Positions 37,455 to 46,260 are shown, numbered from the stretch's first letter. The stretch: 64,000 nt of DNA from Gammaproteobacteria bacterium (GCA_029862045.1 JAOTYE010000005.1:1-64000); one strand, 5' to 3'. Numbers and translations are program-made. The notes: generated from the sequence alone by a model not told the origin.

Positions 37455-38084
37455 ATGTTATTTCTCCGAACTGCGATAGTCCTAACCTGCAGCCTCGTTG
37501 CGCTACTCGACAGTGCGGCGCCTGCCGATGCCAACGATCGGATCAGTAAACTCAGCAAGGCTGTCATGGAAAATAGGACCCGCCTGCATTTCGACGGCAA
37601 GGCATTTACCGGGCCGGCTTGGGAAAAGCTACTGGCCGAAGCACGCAACGTGCAGTTTTTCCTGATTGGGGAGGAACATGGAATCGCCGAGAACCCGAAG
37701 CTAGCGGCACAACTATTCGTGGTTCTTGCAGACGAAGGCTACGAGAAATTGGTGATCGAGATATCGCCGCCAATCGCTCAATCTCTGGATCGAACGCTGA
37801 CGAACGACGGGCTTGCGGGCCTTCAAGGTCTCTATGAACTGGCTGGGGGGGAACCGGTATTTTTTGGCATGCGCGAAGAAGCCGAACTACTCTCCGCTGC
37901 CCGCGCGGCGCTGCCAGATGCCCACGAAGTTCTTTGGGGAATCGACTACGAGGTAGCAAGCGACAGACGCCTGCTCCACCAACTGTAGAATGCGCCCCGC
38001 CCGGAAAGTGCAGATCAGCCTTTCAATACTCTTGTCGCGGCATCGGAGGACTCATGGGCCAGTTATGCCCAAACAGGAAACCTG
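37455..38084 (+). pseudogene. ChaN/erythromycin-esterase-like secreted protein, interrupted and fused
   Basis: The gene begins at the ATG at 37455 with a signal peptide (MLFLRTAIVLTCSLVALLDS). The mature start has NVQFFLIGEEHGIAENPKLA, EKLVIEISPPIAQSL and GMREEAELLSAARAALPDA, a fold shared by ChaN-like haem-binding and erythromycin-esterase-like proteins. At 37986-37988 an in-frame TAG follows RRLLHQL. The same frame continues with a plausible family tail, SADQPFNTLVAASEDSWASY then AQTGNLP. It then runs directly into an unrelated permease tail. Family members are usually 280 residues or more, so the 3' part has been lost. I read this as a deletion junction plus a nonsense mutation. Confidence 0.6.
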
Positions 38085-38399
38085 CCGACCGCGGTGGTCC
38101 TCAGTACCTTCATCCTGATCATGACCGTGCTGACGAACGTCTTCTCGAATAATGCAGCTGCCGTGATCGGCACACCGATAGCGATCTCCGCCGCGCAGCA
38201 AATGGACGTGGACCCGCTACCGTTCGTGCTTGCCGTATTGTTCGGCGCCAACATGAGTTTCGCGACGCCTTTCGGTTATCAGACGAATTTGCTGATCCTG
38301 AGCGCCGGCGGATACCGGTTTTCGGACTTCCTCAAGGTTGGCATACCCCTGATTCTCATCTTGTGGCTCGGGTTCTCCATCGTGTTGCCACTGCTCTGA
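38085..38399 (+). pseudogene. C-terminal fragment of an SLC13/DASS-type anion permease
   Basis: About 104 residues in the same frame as the ChaN-like sequence: LSTFILIMTVLTNVFSNNAA, then IGTPIAISAAQQMDVDPLPF, GANMSFATPFGYQTNLLILS, and a last helix LILILWLGFSIVLPLL. The SNNAAA and SFATPFGYQTN segments are the second substrate/sodium motif of SLC13 transporters. Intact proteins have about 590 residues with TrkA-C domains, so at least four fifths is missing. No ribosome-binding site supports separate expression. It is a remnant joined by deletion. Confidence 0.8.
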
Positions 38400-38618
38400 G
38401 GCATCTAGCAACCCGGTAGTTCGGTAGATTCCCAGATGTATCGGTTCGCGTCTTTCCGGCGTTGATGCTTTGGCCCAGAAACTGGTGAACGTATAATGCT
38501 GGGAATGCAATGCAGGGTGTCTCTCAAATCGAAATCTGGTCGTCGGCCTTCCAAGCTGAAAACGAGGATTCGATTCTCCTTACCTGCTCCAATTCACTAG
38601 CCTCCCTTCGGAAAACCC

Positions 38619-39848
38619 ATGCTGCTCTTCATCACTGCCGTAAGTGTTGTACTGGTCGTATCCTTCCTGTGCTCAATCTTCGAGTCTGTCCTGCTATCAC
38701 TAACCAGGCCGCAGATCGAAGTCCTCATGCAACGCGAGAAACGTGCCGGGCGACTGCTGTCACGGTTCAAGGAGAACATGGATGTGCCGATAGCGGCAAT
38801 CCTGATTCTCAATACGGCTGCACACACGATTGGCGCCGCTGTTGCCGGCGCGAGTTACCAGGATGTCTTCGATGCCAGCACCCTGTGGCTGTTCTCGATC
38901 ATCTTCACCATCGCTGTACTCTTCTTTACGGAAATCATCCCCAAGACACTGGGTGTCACCTATGCACCAAAGCTGGCGTCACCTGTCGCGCACGGCATCC
39001 GATGGCTGACGATAGTTTTGCGACCGCTCGTCGCACTGAGTGAGAAGGTCTCGCGGTCGCTGCGGGGCGATGTTGAAATGCCGGTAACGACGTCCGAGGA
39101 AATTCGCTTGCTCGCAACGTTGGGCCGCAGCAAGGGTGCCGTCGGTGTCGATACGGCAGGTATGGTCGTCGGTGCAACACAGCTCAGATATCTGCACGCT
39201 CATGACATCGTGTTGCCGCGCGATAAGGTGCGTTTACTGTCGGGCGAAATGAATCGCAAAGAAACGATGGAGTTTGTTCGGCAGACCGGACACAGTCGTT
39301 TTCCGTTCTCACCGACCCGCGATCTGAAAGACGTCTCCGGCGTGGTACTCGCAAAAGATTTGCTGTACTGGCTACTGCAGCATGACGAAGTCGACATCGA
39401 CTGGGATAGTCTGACAAAGGAAGCGCTGATCGTCCCGCCGAGCATTCCGCTAATACAGCTGCTCCGCACGTATCAGGATGAGCGCCGCCACCTTGCGATC
39501 ATTGTCGACGAGTATGGCACTGTAGAGGGCATCGCAACGCTGGAAGACGTGCTCGAGGAGATTGTCGGCGACATTTTCGACGAGAGCGATCTGTCGATGC
39601 GCGAGTTCCACGAGCTGGCCGACGGATCGTTCATCGTTCGCGCGAGGGTCGACCTCCGTAAGCTCAGCGCAAATCTTGCCATAGCCTGGGATCCGAAGAT
39701 CTCGGCATCCACGATAGGTGGATTCGTGACCGAAGAGCTCGAGCGAATTCCGAGGGCCGGCGACGCAATCAGCTGGAAGGGTTATCAGATTGAGGTGCTG
39801 CGGGCCGACAAGCGCCGCGCCAAGCTGCTCCGCATCCGCAAGGAATGA
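38619..39848 (+). CDS. CNNM/DUF21-CBS protein (HlyC/CorC family)
   Basis: A 409-residue membrane protein. The N-terminal DUF21/CNNM domain has four hydrophobic segments, with SFLCSIFESVLLSLTRPQIE, NTAAHTIGAAVAGA and FFTEIIPKTLGVTYAPKLA. Two CBS domains follow (about 190-315), including HLAIIVDEYGTVEGIATLED. A CorC_HlyC domain ends it: DGSFIVRARVDLRKLSANL, STIGGFVTEELERIPRAG. The family is linked to magnesium or cobalt efflux or resistance. It looks intact and core-like, unlike its neighbours, which are truncated. It lies between the SLC13 remnant and the truncated kefB. Confidence 0.9.
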   Translation: MLLFITAVSVVLVVSFLCSIFESVLLSLTRPQIEVLMQREKRAGRLLSRFKENMDVPIAAILILNTAAHTIGAAVAGASYQDVFDASTLWLFSIIFTIAVLFFTEIIPKTLGVTYAPKLASPVAHGIRWLTIVLRPLVALSEKVSRSLRGDVEMPVTTSEEIRLLATLGRSKGAVGVDTAGMVVGATQLRYLHAHDIVLPRDKVRLLSGEMNRKETMEFVRQTGHSRFPFSPTRDLKDVSGVVLAKDLLYWLLQHDEVDIDWDSLTKEALIVPPSIPLIQLLRTYQDERRHLAIIVDEYGTVEGIATLEDVLEEIVGDIFDESDLSMREFHELADGSFIVRARVDLRKLSANLAIAWDPKISASTIGGFVTEELERIPRAGDAISWKGYQIEVLRADKRRAKLLRIRKE

Positions 39849-39992
39849 ACGACTGGTACGGGTTGTTGAAAACTCCCAGGCAACCGCCGGTGCTCCCGAG
39901 AAAAGTATCTTAAAGGCTTTCGGCGGCCCGCCGATGTACCCGCGCGACGTATGAGGCGCATTGCCCAACCCGCGGCATGATGGTCTGCTCAG

Positions 39993-41188
39993 TCAGTCCG
40001 CAGCTCTATCCGACGTCTCTTGCACATTCGCCGCGCCAACATCGGTGTAGTGATCCTGATGAAAGCGTCGCAGCAGTGCCTCGACCCTGGCGGTGTCAGT
40101 ATCGTCGCGGATCAGCACTTCGCGCGCCAGCTCCAGGCTTGCCTCGAGAGTTTCCGATACAGCGATTCTTGCACCGAGTTTTCGCAGCGTCCGACACTGG
40201 TCTGCATCGTGCCCTCTGGCCAGGATCGTGACGTCCGGATACGCCTGGTGTAATGCGGCCACGATGTTCTCGGTGGCCTCGAAATCATCGACGGTAACAA
40301 TCACGAGATCCGCGTCACTGACGCCGACGGCGCGCAGCACCTCGGGGCGGCGCGCATCGCCATAGAATATATGATGGTCGTTTGCGCGTTCACGCAGCAC
40401 GAGCGAGGAGTCGCGGTCAATGGCGACGTACGGTTCGCCGGCCAATGTCAAGATCTGGCCGATGCGACGCCCGACGCGACCGAAGCCTGTCAGGACTACG
40501 GGTGCCCTTGCCGGTACTTCGTCGTTCGCTTTCTGTCGATCAGCGCGCGCGGCCACCAGTCGCCGCGCCAGGTAAGCGAGCGGAGGCGTCACGAGCATAC
40601 CCAGCACCGTAAGCGGCTGTGCGAAGAATTCACCGAGATTGAGCGACATGCCCATGGACATAAAAAACAGACCCAATAGCAGGCCGCGAAACGGCTGAAT
40701 CTCGGCGATGACTCCGTGACGAAAAGGCGAATCCGCAATCAGCAGGCCGGCGATGAACGCCCCCATCGCCATTGACAAGCCGACGGCCTCGGTCAAAAGC
40801 GCGCTACCCAGCACGAGCAAAACGGCCAGCGCCGTAAATACTTCCCGGTTACGGGCGCGCGTTACGCGATGCAGGATCGGTTGCAGCAAGTAACGGCCGC
40901 CTACGATGGCGAACAGCAAAATCCCGATTGCTTTGGCAAGGGCGAGCGCGATGTCTGCGCCGACCGTAAGTTTGGGGGCCGCGAGCAACGGCACGAGCGC
41001 CAGCAGCGGTATCACAGCCAGGTCCTGGAACAACAACACGGCAAAGGATGCCCGGCCGTATTCGGAGTACAGCATTTTTTGCTCAGCAAGGAGCTGCATC
41101 ACGAAAGCAGTAGATGAAAGCGCCAGTGCGGGCCCGCGAGGGACGAACGCGACCGGGCACTGGGCGTCCGCAGAACCCGATATCGGCA
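39993..41188 (-). pseudogene. KefB/KefC-type K+/H+ antiporter lacking its N-terminus
   Basis: Matches Kef antiporters from ALALSSTAFVMQLLAEQKML onward: GRASFAVLLFQDLAVIPLLA, LLVLGSALLTEAVGLSMAMG, FFMSMGMSLNLGEFF. It also has a full TrkA-N (NAD-binding) domain, VVLTGFGRVGRRIGQIL with DARRPEVLRAVGVSDAD. The first 110-120 residues (three or four helices) are absent. Homology stops about 55 bp before 41189, where a tRNA-like repeat begins. The only nearby start (ATG at 41189) would give a protein of about 398 residues with foreign N-terminal residues, unlikely to transport. The break coincides with an array element. Confidence 0.85.
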
Positions 41189-41316
41189 TGGCGGAGAGGG
41201 TGGGATTGATTCGCCACCTTCGGTGGCTCACGCCTGCGGAGTGCCTTCGGCGTCCAAAACGCTAGTGCGTTTTGTCGAACTGGGTTCTCATCCCGAAGCC
41301 TCTGCTGGAAATACAA
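41189..41316 (-). repeat. Type 1 tRNA-Ser-like repeat, copy at kefB boundary
   Basis: Starts with TGGCGGAGAGGGTGGGATT, identical over 19 nt to the (reverse-complemented) 3' end of the tRNA-Ser gene at 58804. The T-arm then changes to GATTCGCCACC with a CACCTTCGGTG hairpin. A second hairpin, AAAACGCTAGTGCGTTTT, is followed by GTCGAACTGGGTTCTCATCC. Total length is about 125 bp. It lies at the breakpoint of the truncated kefB. Confidence 0.75.
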
Positions 41317-41339
41317 AACGGGGCCATAAGGGCCCCGTT
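41317..41339. terminator. GC-rich hairpin between type 1 and type 2 repeats
   Basis: AACGGGGCC and GGCCCCGTT pair around ATAAG. On the minus strand it is followed by TTGTATTT, so it can act as a terminator for leftward transcription. It occupies the same place as the palindromes at 35808, 43163 and 46261, between tRNA-like sequence and a type 2 repeat. Confidence 0.6.
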
Positions 41340-41348
41340 ATGTATTAC

Positions 41349-41382
41349 TGGCGGTGGGGTGAGTCTTGCGCGGAAGATGCTT
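41349..41382 (+). repeat. Type 2 repeat copy D
   Basis: TGGCGGTGGGGTGAGTCT then TGCGCGGAAGATGCTT. It is 9 bp after the hairpin at 41317 and 47 bp before the TolB-TPR gene. Confidence 0.75.
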
Positions 41383-41429
41383 TCGATGACGGTTTCAAGC
41401 TTTCAGTGCCGGCAGCTGTAGCATAATGG

Positions 41430-43160
41430 ATGATCCAGAAACCTCAGCAGGCGGTACTCCAGGATCCGGGCCATATGGAAAGTTTAAGGGAAATCGGGCG
41501 TTGGATTGCCGAGAATGAGTCGCTACTCAGTGGCATCGTCGCATTAGTCGTGCTGGCGGGTCTGATCGTCTCTCCGATAGGCAAAGGATTGCGGCGCACA
41601 TACGCGAAGCTTGGGAAGTCTTCGTCTTCTCTATCCTCCTCCGAAGCATCGGCATCGATTCGGACCGCCGCCTCGGACGAACCCCTTCTGGCAGTCCTGG
41701 CCTTCGAGAATCTGTCGAGCGATCCCGAGATGCAGTTCTTCTCCGATGGCGTCAGTGAGGAAATCATTCAGCGCCTGTCACGCGGCGCACATCTCAAGGT
41801 GATCGGCCGTACGTCGAGCTTCCAGCTTCGCGCCGAACAGAAGGCCGAAGCAGCACAGGTCCTCGGGTGCTCGCATGTCCTTGACGGCTCCGTTCGCCGC
41901 GCGGCGGGGCGCGTGCGCATCAGCGCCCACCTGGTCGAGGCGTCGTCACAGACGACGCTCTGGTCGGACCGCTACGACCGCAGCCTCGAGGACATATTCA
42001 CCGTCCAGGACGAGATCTCGGAAAATATTGCGAGGGCGCTTGACCAGACGTTTTCCGTTGGGTCGACGCGGAATGTCGATCCAGCGGTCTACGACCTGTA
42101 TCTGCGCGCCAGCCCTAAGTCCTATGCGCCGGACGAACTCCGCGGCTACGTCAGCCAGTTGGAGACTGTCACCCAGCGCGCACCAATTTTTGTCGAGGCC
42201 TGGAGCCGGCTGGCATACTTGCGCGCCTTCTTGAGCTTTTATCAGCCATTCGCAGAACGCGCGGCGACCTCTGGCATCGTATCGCAGGAGGCAGACCGGG
42301 CACTGGCACTCGATCCACAGAATGTCGACGCGATGGTGGCAAAGATTTTCGTTGTTCCACCGTTCGGACACTTCGTCGAAGCTGACGGCATCCTGGAGCG
42401 CATACGACGAGCCCCCGGGTCGGGCGATGGGCGACGGTACATTGGCTGGTACCTGCGTACGATGGGTCGCGTTCGCGAAAGCCTCGAAGATACGGAGCAC
42501 ACCTATCGGCTGGACTCGCTCGACCCGATGTCCGCGAATACTGTTGCGTTAGCGCGAATGGCTGCAGGACGTGTCGCTGAGGCGATTCCGATCTATGAGG
42601 ACCTCGTAGCTCGTGTGCCCGACATGAGCTTCCCCGTTTCAAGCCTGCTGCGGGCCTATGCATTCCAGCAGGATTGGGCGGCGGTCGACCGACTGCTTGC
42701 GCTTGCAGAGAAGCGCGGAATGCGCGAGTTCCAGGACACCATGCCTTTCGTTCAGGCAAAGCGAGACCCGACGCCGGAAAACATCGACAGTTGGAAGCGT
42801 GGCCTTCAGACACAGATCGCAGAGACCGGCGGCGTCGATGTCTCGCGCCTGGTGTATTCAGCGCATCTGGGTCTTGTCGACGAAGCATATCGAGCCATCG
42901 ATACGGCCCGGCTGGGGCCCGCCGGGACCGGTGACGACATTATGGGACCGGACGCTTACCGCACGTCACTGTTGTTCCAGGCAGGTATGCCTGAAATTCG
43001 CAACGATCCGCGATTCGCGCGACTGTGCGCGCGCCTGGGGCTCGTCGAATATTGGATGACAACTGACAAATGGCCCGATTGCGCCGACGAAGTTCCGTAC
43101 GACTTCAAAGTCGAATGCGCCAAAGTGCAGGACACCCCAAAAGAAGATTTCGGGTTTTGA
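41430..43160 (+). CDS. Membrane-anchored TolB/FlgO-like domain protein with TPR repeats
   Basis: A 576-residue protein. A membrane helix (LLSGIVALVVLAGLIVSPIG) is followed by a TolB-N/FlgO-like domain: LAVLAFENLSSDPEMQFFSD, GVSEEIIQRLSRGAHLKVIG, VLDGSVRRAAGRVRISAHLV, TLWSDRYDRSLEDIFTVQDE. This is usually found in CadC- or adenylate-cyclase-linked proteins, but no such domain is present. The C-terminal half has TPR-like helices and ends WPDCADEVPYDFKVECAK then DTPKEDFGF. The membrane helix near the start supports 41430 or the ATG at 41475. Role unknown. A C-terminal remnant of a close paralogue lies at 56744. Confidence 0.82.
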   Translation: MIQKPQQAVLQDPGHMESLREIGRWIAENESLLSGIVALVVLAGLIVSPIGKGLRRTYAKLGKSSSSLSSSEASASIRTAASDEPLLAVLAFENLSSDPEMQFFSDGVSEEIIQRLSRGAHLKVIGRTSSFQLRAEQKAEAAQVLGCSHVLDGSVRRAAGRVRISAHLVEASSQTTLWSDRYDRSLEDIFTVQDEISENIARALDQTFSVGSTRNVDPAVYDLYLRASPKSYAPDELRGYVSQLETVTQRAPIFVEAWSRLAYLRAFLSFYQPFAERAATSGIVSQEADRALALDPQNVDAMVAKIFVVPPFGHFVEADGILERIRRAPGSGDGRRYIGWYLRTMGRVRESLEDTEHTYRLDSLDPMSANTVALARMAAGRVAEAIPIYEDLVARVPDMSFPVSSLLRAYAFQQDWAAVDRLLALAEKRGMREFQDTMPFVQAKRDPTPENIDSWKRGLQTQIAETGGVDVSRLVYSAHLGLVDEAYRAIDTARLGPAGTGDDIMGPDAYRTSLLFQAGMPEIRNDPRFARLCARLGLVEYWMTTDKWPDCADEVPYDFKVECAKVQDTPKEDFGF

Positions 43161-43162
43161 TA

Positions 43163-43220
43163 AAATAGAGGGACAGTGACCCTAACTAATGCGAGTTAGC
43201 GTCACTGTCCCTCTATTTTG
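43163..43220. repeat. Inverted repeat (palindrome copy 3), probable terminator
   Basis: Arms AAAATAGAGGGACAGTGAC (43163-43181) and its complement at 43202-43220 are perfect over 19 bp; inner CTAACT/AGTTAG extend the stem. It starts 2 bp after the TolB-TPR stop codon, so it probably ends that transcript. It shares the GGGACA core and the position before a type 2 repeat with the other two palindromes, but not their arm sequence. Confidence 0.8.
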
Positions 43221-43224
43221 TTGT

Positions 43225-43258
43225 GGCGGTAGGGCAAGTCGTGGGTGGACCATGCTCT
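43225..43258 (+). repeat. Type 2 repeat copy E
   Basis: TGGCGGTAGGGCAAGTCG then TGGGTGGACCATGCTC. More diverged, but ATGCTC and the opening hexamer are kept. It lies 4 bp after the palindrome. About 165 bp of non-coding sequence separates it from the nrsF gene end; I see nothing else in it. Confidence 0.6.
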
Positions 43259-43423
43259 CCGCCCATTCAAACCCGTTTCCCTGTTATGAGGGAAATTCAC
43301 AGGGAATTCGGCACCCACTACCCTCCTTTGGCATACGGGTCTTTCCCCTCTGATCAGGTCCATTCTTCCTGGCGGGCTCACACGTGGCCCGGCCTGCACC
43401 TTGCTTTCTGGGAGAAATATTAT

Positions 43424-44080
43424 TCAACCACCGTTGGAAGTCGTGCGGCGCTGGCGCCAGAGTGAGGCAATCGCTGCGCCTGCCAGCACCATCAGCAGGC
43501 CGGGTAGAATGTGCAAGGAAAGAATGTGTGCAGGTTCGTACATGCAGGCCAGTTGCATGTACAGGGCCGGCAGCATCCCGGCGGCCAGACTGAGCGACAT
43601 GGCGGTGCGAACAAACCGCAAGGGATACAACCGGCGAATTAGGAACACACCGACGAGGATCGGCGGCAACGCGTAAATCATCGTTTCGTAGTAGCAGTGA
43701 CTACGCTTGCCCACCATCGATGGCTCCAACGCCGGGCTGACCAGTCCGATCACGTACTGGGCCAGCCAAAGCGCCATCAAAACAAGACCGCCCACGGCAA
43801 ACTGTCGGGTCAGGGCAGCCGGTATAGCGGCACGGAATACCAGCAGGCTGGTCCACAGTATCGCTGCTGCGCCCAGCAAGGACTCCAGCAGAAAACGGGG
43901 TTCTGTGGCGAGCTGCGAGAAGGCGCCAGCGCGAGCCGGACCGAACATGTGGGTTGCCACGACCACATAAACCGCACTCAATACAAACCAGGCCGTACCC
44001 AGCGTATTGGCAGAGGGTGCCGGCGAAACAGGTGCCACAGCGCGGCTGAGATTTGCGATCAGCTCGTCGTACTTATTCAT
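43424..44080 (-). CDS. NrsF-type (DUF1109) membrane anti-sigma factor
   Basis: A 218-residue protein starting MNKYDELIANLSRAVAPVSP. Six hydrophobic segments follow, including LGTAWFVLSAVYVVVATHMF, FLLESLLGAAAILWTSLLVF, LPPILVGVFLIRRLYPL and ILSLHILPGLLMVLAGAAIA. These match the DUF1109/NrsF family, which holds ECF sigma factors at the membrane (as with SigF in Caulobacter). HCYYE near residue 130 and CMYEPAHILSLH keep the Cys/His residues thought to sense stress or metal. The start at 44080 gives the family-typical length. The partner sigma gene is upstream, separated by a short coupled ORF. Confidence 0.85.
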   Translation of the reverse strand: MNKYDELIANLSRAVAPVSPAPSANTLGTAWFVLSAVYVVVATHMFGPARAGAFSQLATEPRFLLESLLGAAAILWTSLLVFRAAIPAALTRQFAVGGLVLMALWLAQYVIGLVSPALEPSMVGKRSHCYYETMIYALPPILVGVFLIRRLYPLRFVRTAMSLSLAAGMLPALYMQLACMYEPAHILSLHILPGLLMVLAGAAIASLWRQRRTTSNGG

Positions 44081-44336
44081 GGTTCTGCGCTCTCCGACGA
44101 CGTTGCGTCCTGATTTCTTCTCCACAAGTCCCCGGGCGGCCGGGGTCGATCCACCATTCAGGGTGAGTCCCATCACAAAATACGTTTGCCAAAGCAGAAA
44201 AGTTACCGGCGCGCCAGAAAAGACGATTCTCAGGGAGACAGCATGGCCTGGTCGAAATTGCTGCGTGTGGGAACACCGGCGGTTCAAGTTCTGGGCCACG
44301 GTCAAGTTTTGCGATCAGCACATCAAGCCTGTTCAT
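44073..44336 (-). CDS. Short ORF coupled between sigma factor and NrsF genes
   Basis: An 87-codon frame. Its ATG overlaps the sigma-factor stop as ATGA, and its end overlaps the nrsF start by 8 bp, the layout of a translationally coupled operon. The start MNRLDVLIAKLDRG mirrors the NrsF start MNKYDELIANLSRA, suggesting a duplicated anti-sigma N-terminus. After about residue 45 the sequence looks out of frame. Switching frame at a TTTT run near 44200 yields FLLWQTYFVMGLTLNGG, a plausible membrane segment that would read on into nrsF. It may be a frameshifted first copy, or a programmed-frameshift site. Low certainty. Confidence 0.4.
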   Translation of the reverse strand: MNRLDVLIAKLDRGPELEPPVFPHAAISTRPCCLPENRLFWRAGNFSALANVFCDGTHPEWWIDPGRPGTCGEEIRTQRRRRAQNHE

Positions 44337-44884
44337 AGTTCATCCCGCGCCAGTGACTGCTGCAACCTGCGGATGGCCCGGTGAACGCGTACTTTGACTG
44401 CACTTTCGGAAATACCGAGCTTTTCTGCCGCTTCGGCAACGCTGTAACCGATGATTTTGGTCAAAATCAACACCTCCCTATGCTGTGTCGACAGTGACCC
44501 GAGTAAACGACCCTCCGAAGGTTCGACCTCGGATGAACTCTGATTGCCCGCCTGGGACAGAATCTCCTGCTCCATCTTGTAGTGATCGATGACCTTTTCT
44601 CGTGTGCGTTGCTTACGCAGATTATCTATGGCCTTGTGGCGTACGATTGCAAACAGCCATGGCCGGAAGGGCCGTTGTGGATCATAGGTATGGCGGGCCT
44701 GATGAACTGCAATCAGGACTTCTTGCACCCAATCTTCAATAAAGTGGTGGTCACCGAAGCGACTACGCAGGAACTTTTGTATCACAATTGCCAGTTCTTT
44801 CAGCAGTTGCCGATAATCGGACTCGTTACCCGCCTGCGCATTCACCATCAGCGCTGACCATCGGTGTTCGTCAGATTCCTGCAT
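44333..44884 (-). CDS. ECF-type RNA polymerase sigma factor
   Basis: About 183 residues. Region 2: FGDHHFIEDWVQEVLIAVHQ, then YDPQRPFRPWLFAIVRHKAI. Region 4: LSTQHREVLILTKIIGYSVA with helix-turn-helix AEKLGISESAVKVRVHRAIR. A roughly 30-residue linker separates them. It directs polymerase to a small regulon; ECF sigmas paired with NrsF answer envelope or oxidative stress. I use the ATG at 44884 (MQESDEH); the frame opens at 44929. It is the first gene of the operon and overlaps the next ORF by 4 bp. The target promoter is unknown. Confidence 0.92.
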   Translation of the reverse strand: MQESDEHRWSALMVNAQAGNESDYRQLLKELAIVIQKFLRSRFGDHHFIEDWVQEVLIAVHQARHTYDPQRPFRPWLFAIVRHKAIDNLRKQRTREKVIDHYKMEQEILSQAGNQSSSEVEPSEGRLLGSLSTQHREVLILTKIIGYSVAEAAEKLGISESAVKVRVHRAIRRLQQSLARDEL

Positions 44885-45284
44885 CCGTATGCCACTACCT
44901 GGTTCATGTGGCTGAGGACGCCGACTCAATCAGCAATGTCGCCGATCCCAGCCTATGCACTTTGATGATCCGGAATTATGAGGTCCGAGTAAAGAGCGGC
45001 AGACCCGCACCGCAAGTCCCGGTATCAAAAACCTCACTCAGGCGCTTCGTATTCCGGCAAACCAACCTGTCGCTTCAGTCCAATCAAAGTATTTTCCTGC
45101 CGATGTAACTTTCTTTGTTTGACCGACGTATTCGCTTCCACAAACTACGAAGGCTTGGCGAGCTGCCATCTGTTAACGGCAGTTTCGAAAAGACGCCGAA
45201 GCGGCTGTCTTGAACGCGTTTTACATCCAGATTGGCCGCGAGCGATTTGAAATGACTGTTGTATGAAATTCACCGGAGGTAATT
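44885..45284. promoter_or_regulatory. Divergent gap between the sigma operon and a secreted-protein gene
   Basis: About 400 bp. It should hold promoters for the sigma factor (leftward) and the secreted protein (rightward). The only clear signal is GGAGGT 5 nt before the ATG at 45285. No repeat, RNA gene or convincing ORF was found. An ECF-type promoter may be present, but I cannot define it by eye. Confidence 0.3.
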
Positions 45285-46175
45285 ATGAAGGAAAGAACCA
45301 TTACTGCCCTGTTTGTCGGGGCATTCAGCCTGCTGAGCACGCTGTCCGCACTGGCAGCCGTACCCGAATTTGGCACCGTCATCGAAGGCCAGAGCGTACC
45401 GGGCGTCGCTCTGGGGGACACGCGGGAGCAGGTCGAAGCAGCTTATGGCGAGCCAACACGCTGCCAGAGCGGCCAGAACCCCGGCGACGCGTCCTCCTGC
45501 ACCTGGATCCTCGAAGACTACATTGGGCAAGGTGGCCAGGTTCAGAGCCAGGTTAACGCGGGTTACCGCGGCCCGGATGGCGGCAGCGCCAATAACCGCC
45601 CGAACGACGTCGTTGCGAGAATCTCATGGTTCGGAAACGATGGCTGGTTCACGACGACCGGAGTCAACGCACTCTTTGCGGTAAATAATCAAGACGCCGT
45701 CACTGAACTCTACCCAGATGCGATCATTTTCCGCCAAAGCCTGTTTGATACGCACATGACAGCCTATGAGGATGGGTTTTCGGTGTCCTGGCACACTGAA
45801 TACCTGAACGGCTCTACGTCCGTCCGCATGTCCATCTTCGAGCCTCGCGATCCGCCACCGCCGCGCGAGCCCTCTGTCAATGTTTCGGAGATCAACATGG
45901 ACCTCTACAAACGCCAGGTTCTCGGCGAGGTTAGAGTCCTCAATGATCTGAACTGGAGAGTGCGCGGAGCCGAGGTTTTTGCAACATGGACTTTGCCTGA
46001 TGGATCGACTCGGTCTGTCGAGGGAACGACTGATAGTTTTGGGCTGGTCGTGTTTGTGGTTAATAAGGCCCGTAAGGGGACTTACACCCTCACCATTGAC
46101 GATGTGGTGGTGGAGGATCACCCCTTTGATACCGAAAACAGCGTCTTGAGCGCCAGCATCTTTAAAAAGCGGTAG
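45285..46175 (+). CDS. Secreted protein of unknown function
   Basis: A 296-residue protein with a signal peptide (MKERTITALFVGAFSLLSTL, then SALAAV). The segment GVALGDTREQVEAAYGEPTR is the short helix-turn pattern seen in BamE/SmpA-like and related periplasmic domains. About residues 55-180 form a beta-rich domain (NDVVARISWFGNDGWFTTTG). The last 90 residues resemble an Ig-like domain (GAEVFATWTLPDGSTRSVEG, TDSFGLVVFVVNKARKGTYT). The ribosome-binding site GGAGGT is ideal. Divergence from the sigma operon suggests it might belong to its regulon. No enzyme motif is visible. Confidence 0.75.
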   Translation: MKERTITALFVGAFSLLSTLSALAAVPEFGTVIEGQSVPGVALGDTREQVEAAYGEPTRCQSGQNPGDASSCTWILEDYIGQGGQVQSQVNAGYRGPDGGSANNRPNDVVARISWFGNDGWFTTTGVNALFAVNNQDAVTELYPDAIIFRQSLFDTHMTAYEDGFSVSWHTEYLNGSTSVRMSIFEPRDPPPPREPSVNVSEINMDLYKRQVLGEVRVLNDLNWRVRGAEVFATWTLPDGSTRSVEGTTDSFGLVVFVVNKARKGTYTLTIDDVVVEDHPFDTENSVLSASIFKKR

Positions 46176-46195
46176 CGCCAATCCGATACCGAAAT

Positions 46196-46260
46196 GCCAA
46201 TCGGCTTAGGCCGATTGGTCGAACAGGGTTCTAGAATCCTCAACCACACTCGGCGAGAAA
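46196..46260 (-). repeat. Degenerate type 1 repeat tail
   Basis: A CCAATCGGCTTAGGCCGATTGG hairpin region (22 nt, arms CCAATCGGC/GCCGATTGG) is followed by TCGAACAGGGTTCT and ATCCTCAACCACACTCGG. The same order of hairpin, GTCGAAC and GGTTCT occurs at 41189-41316, and the end matches type 1 copies at 54693 and 56545. The tRNA-like start is missing. Confidence 0.5.
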
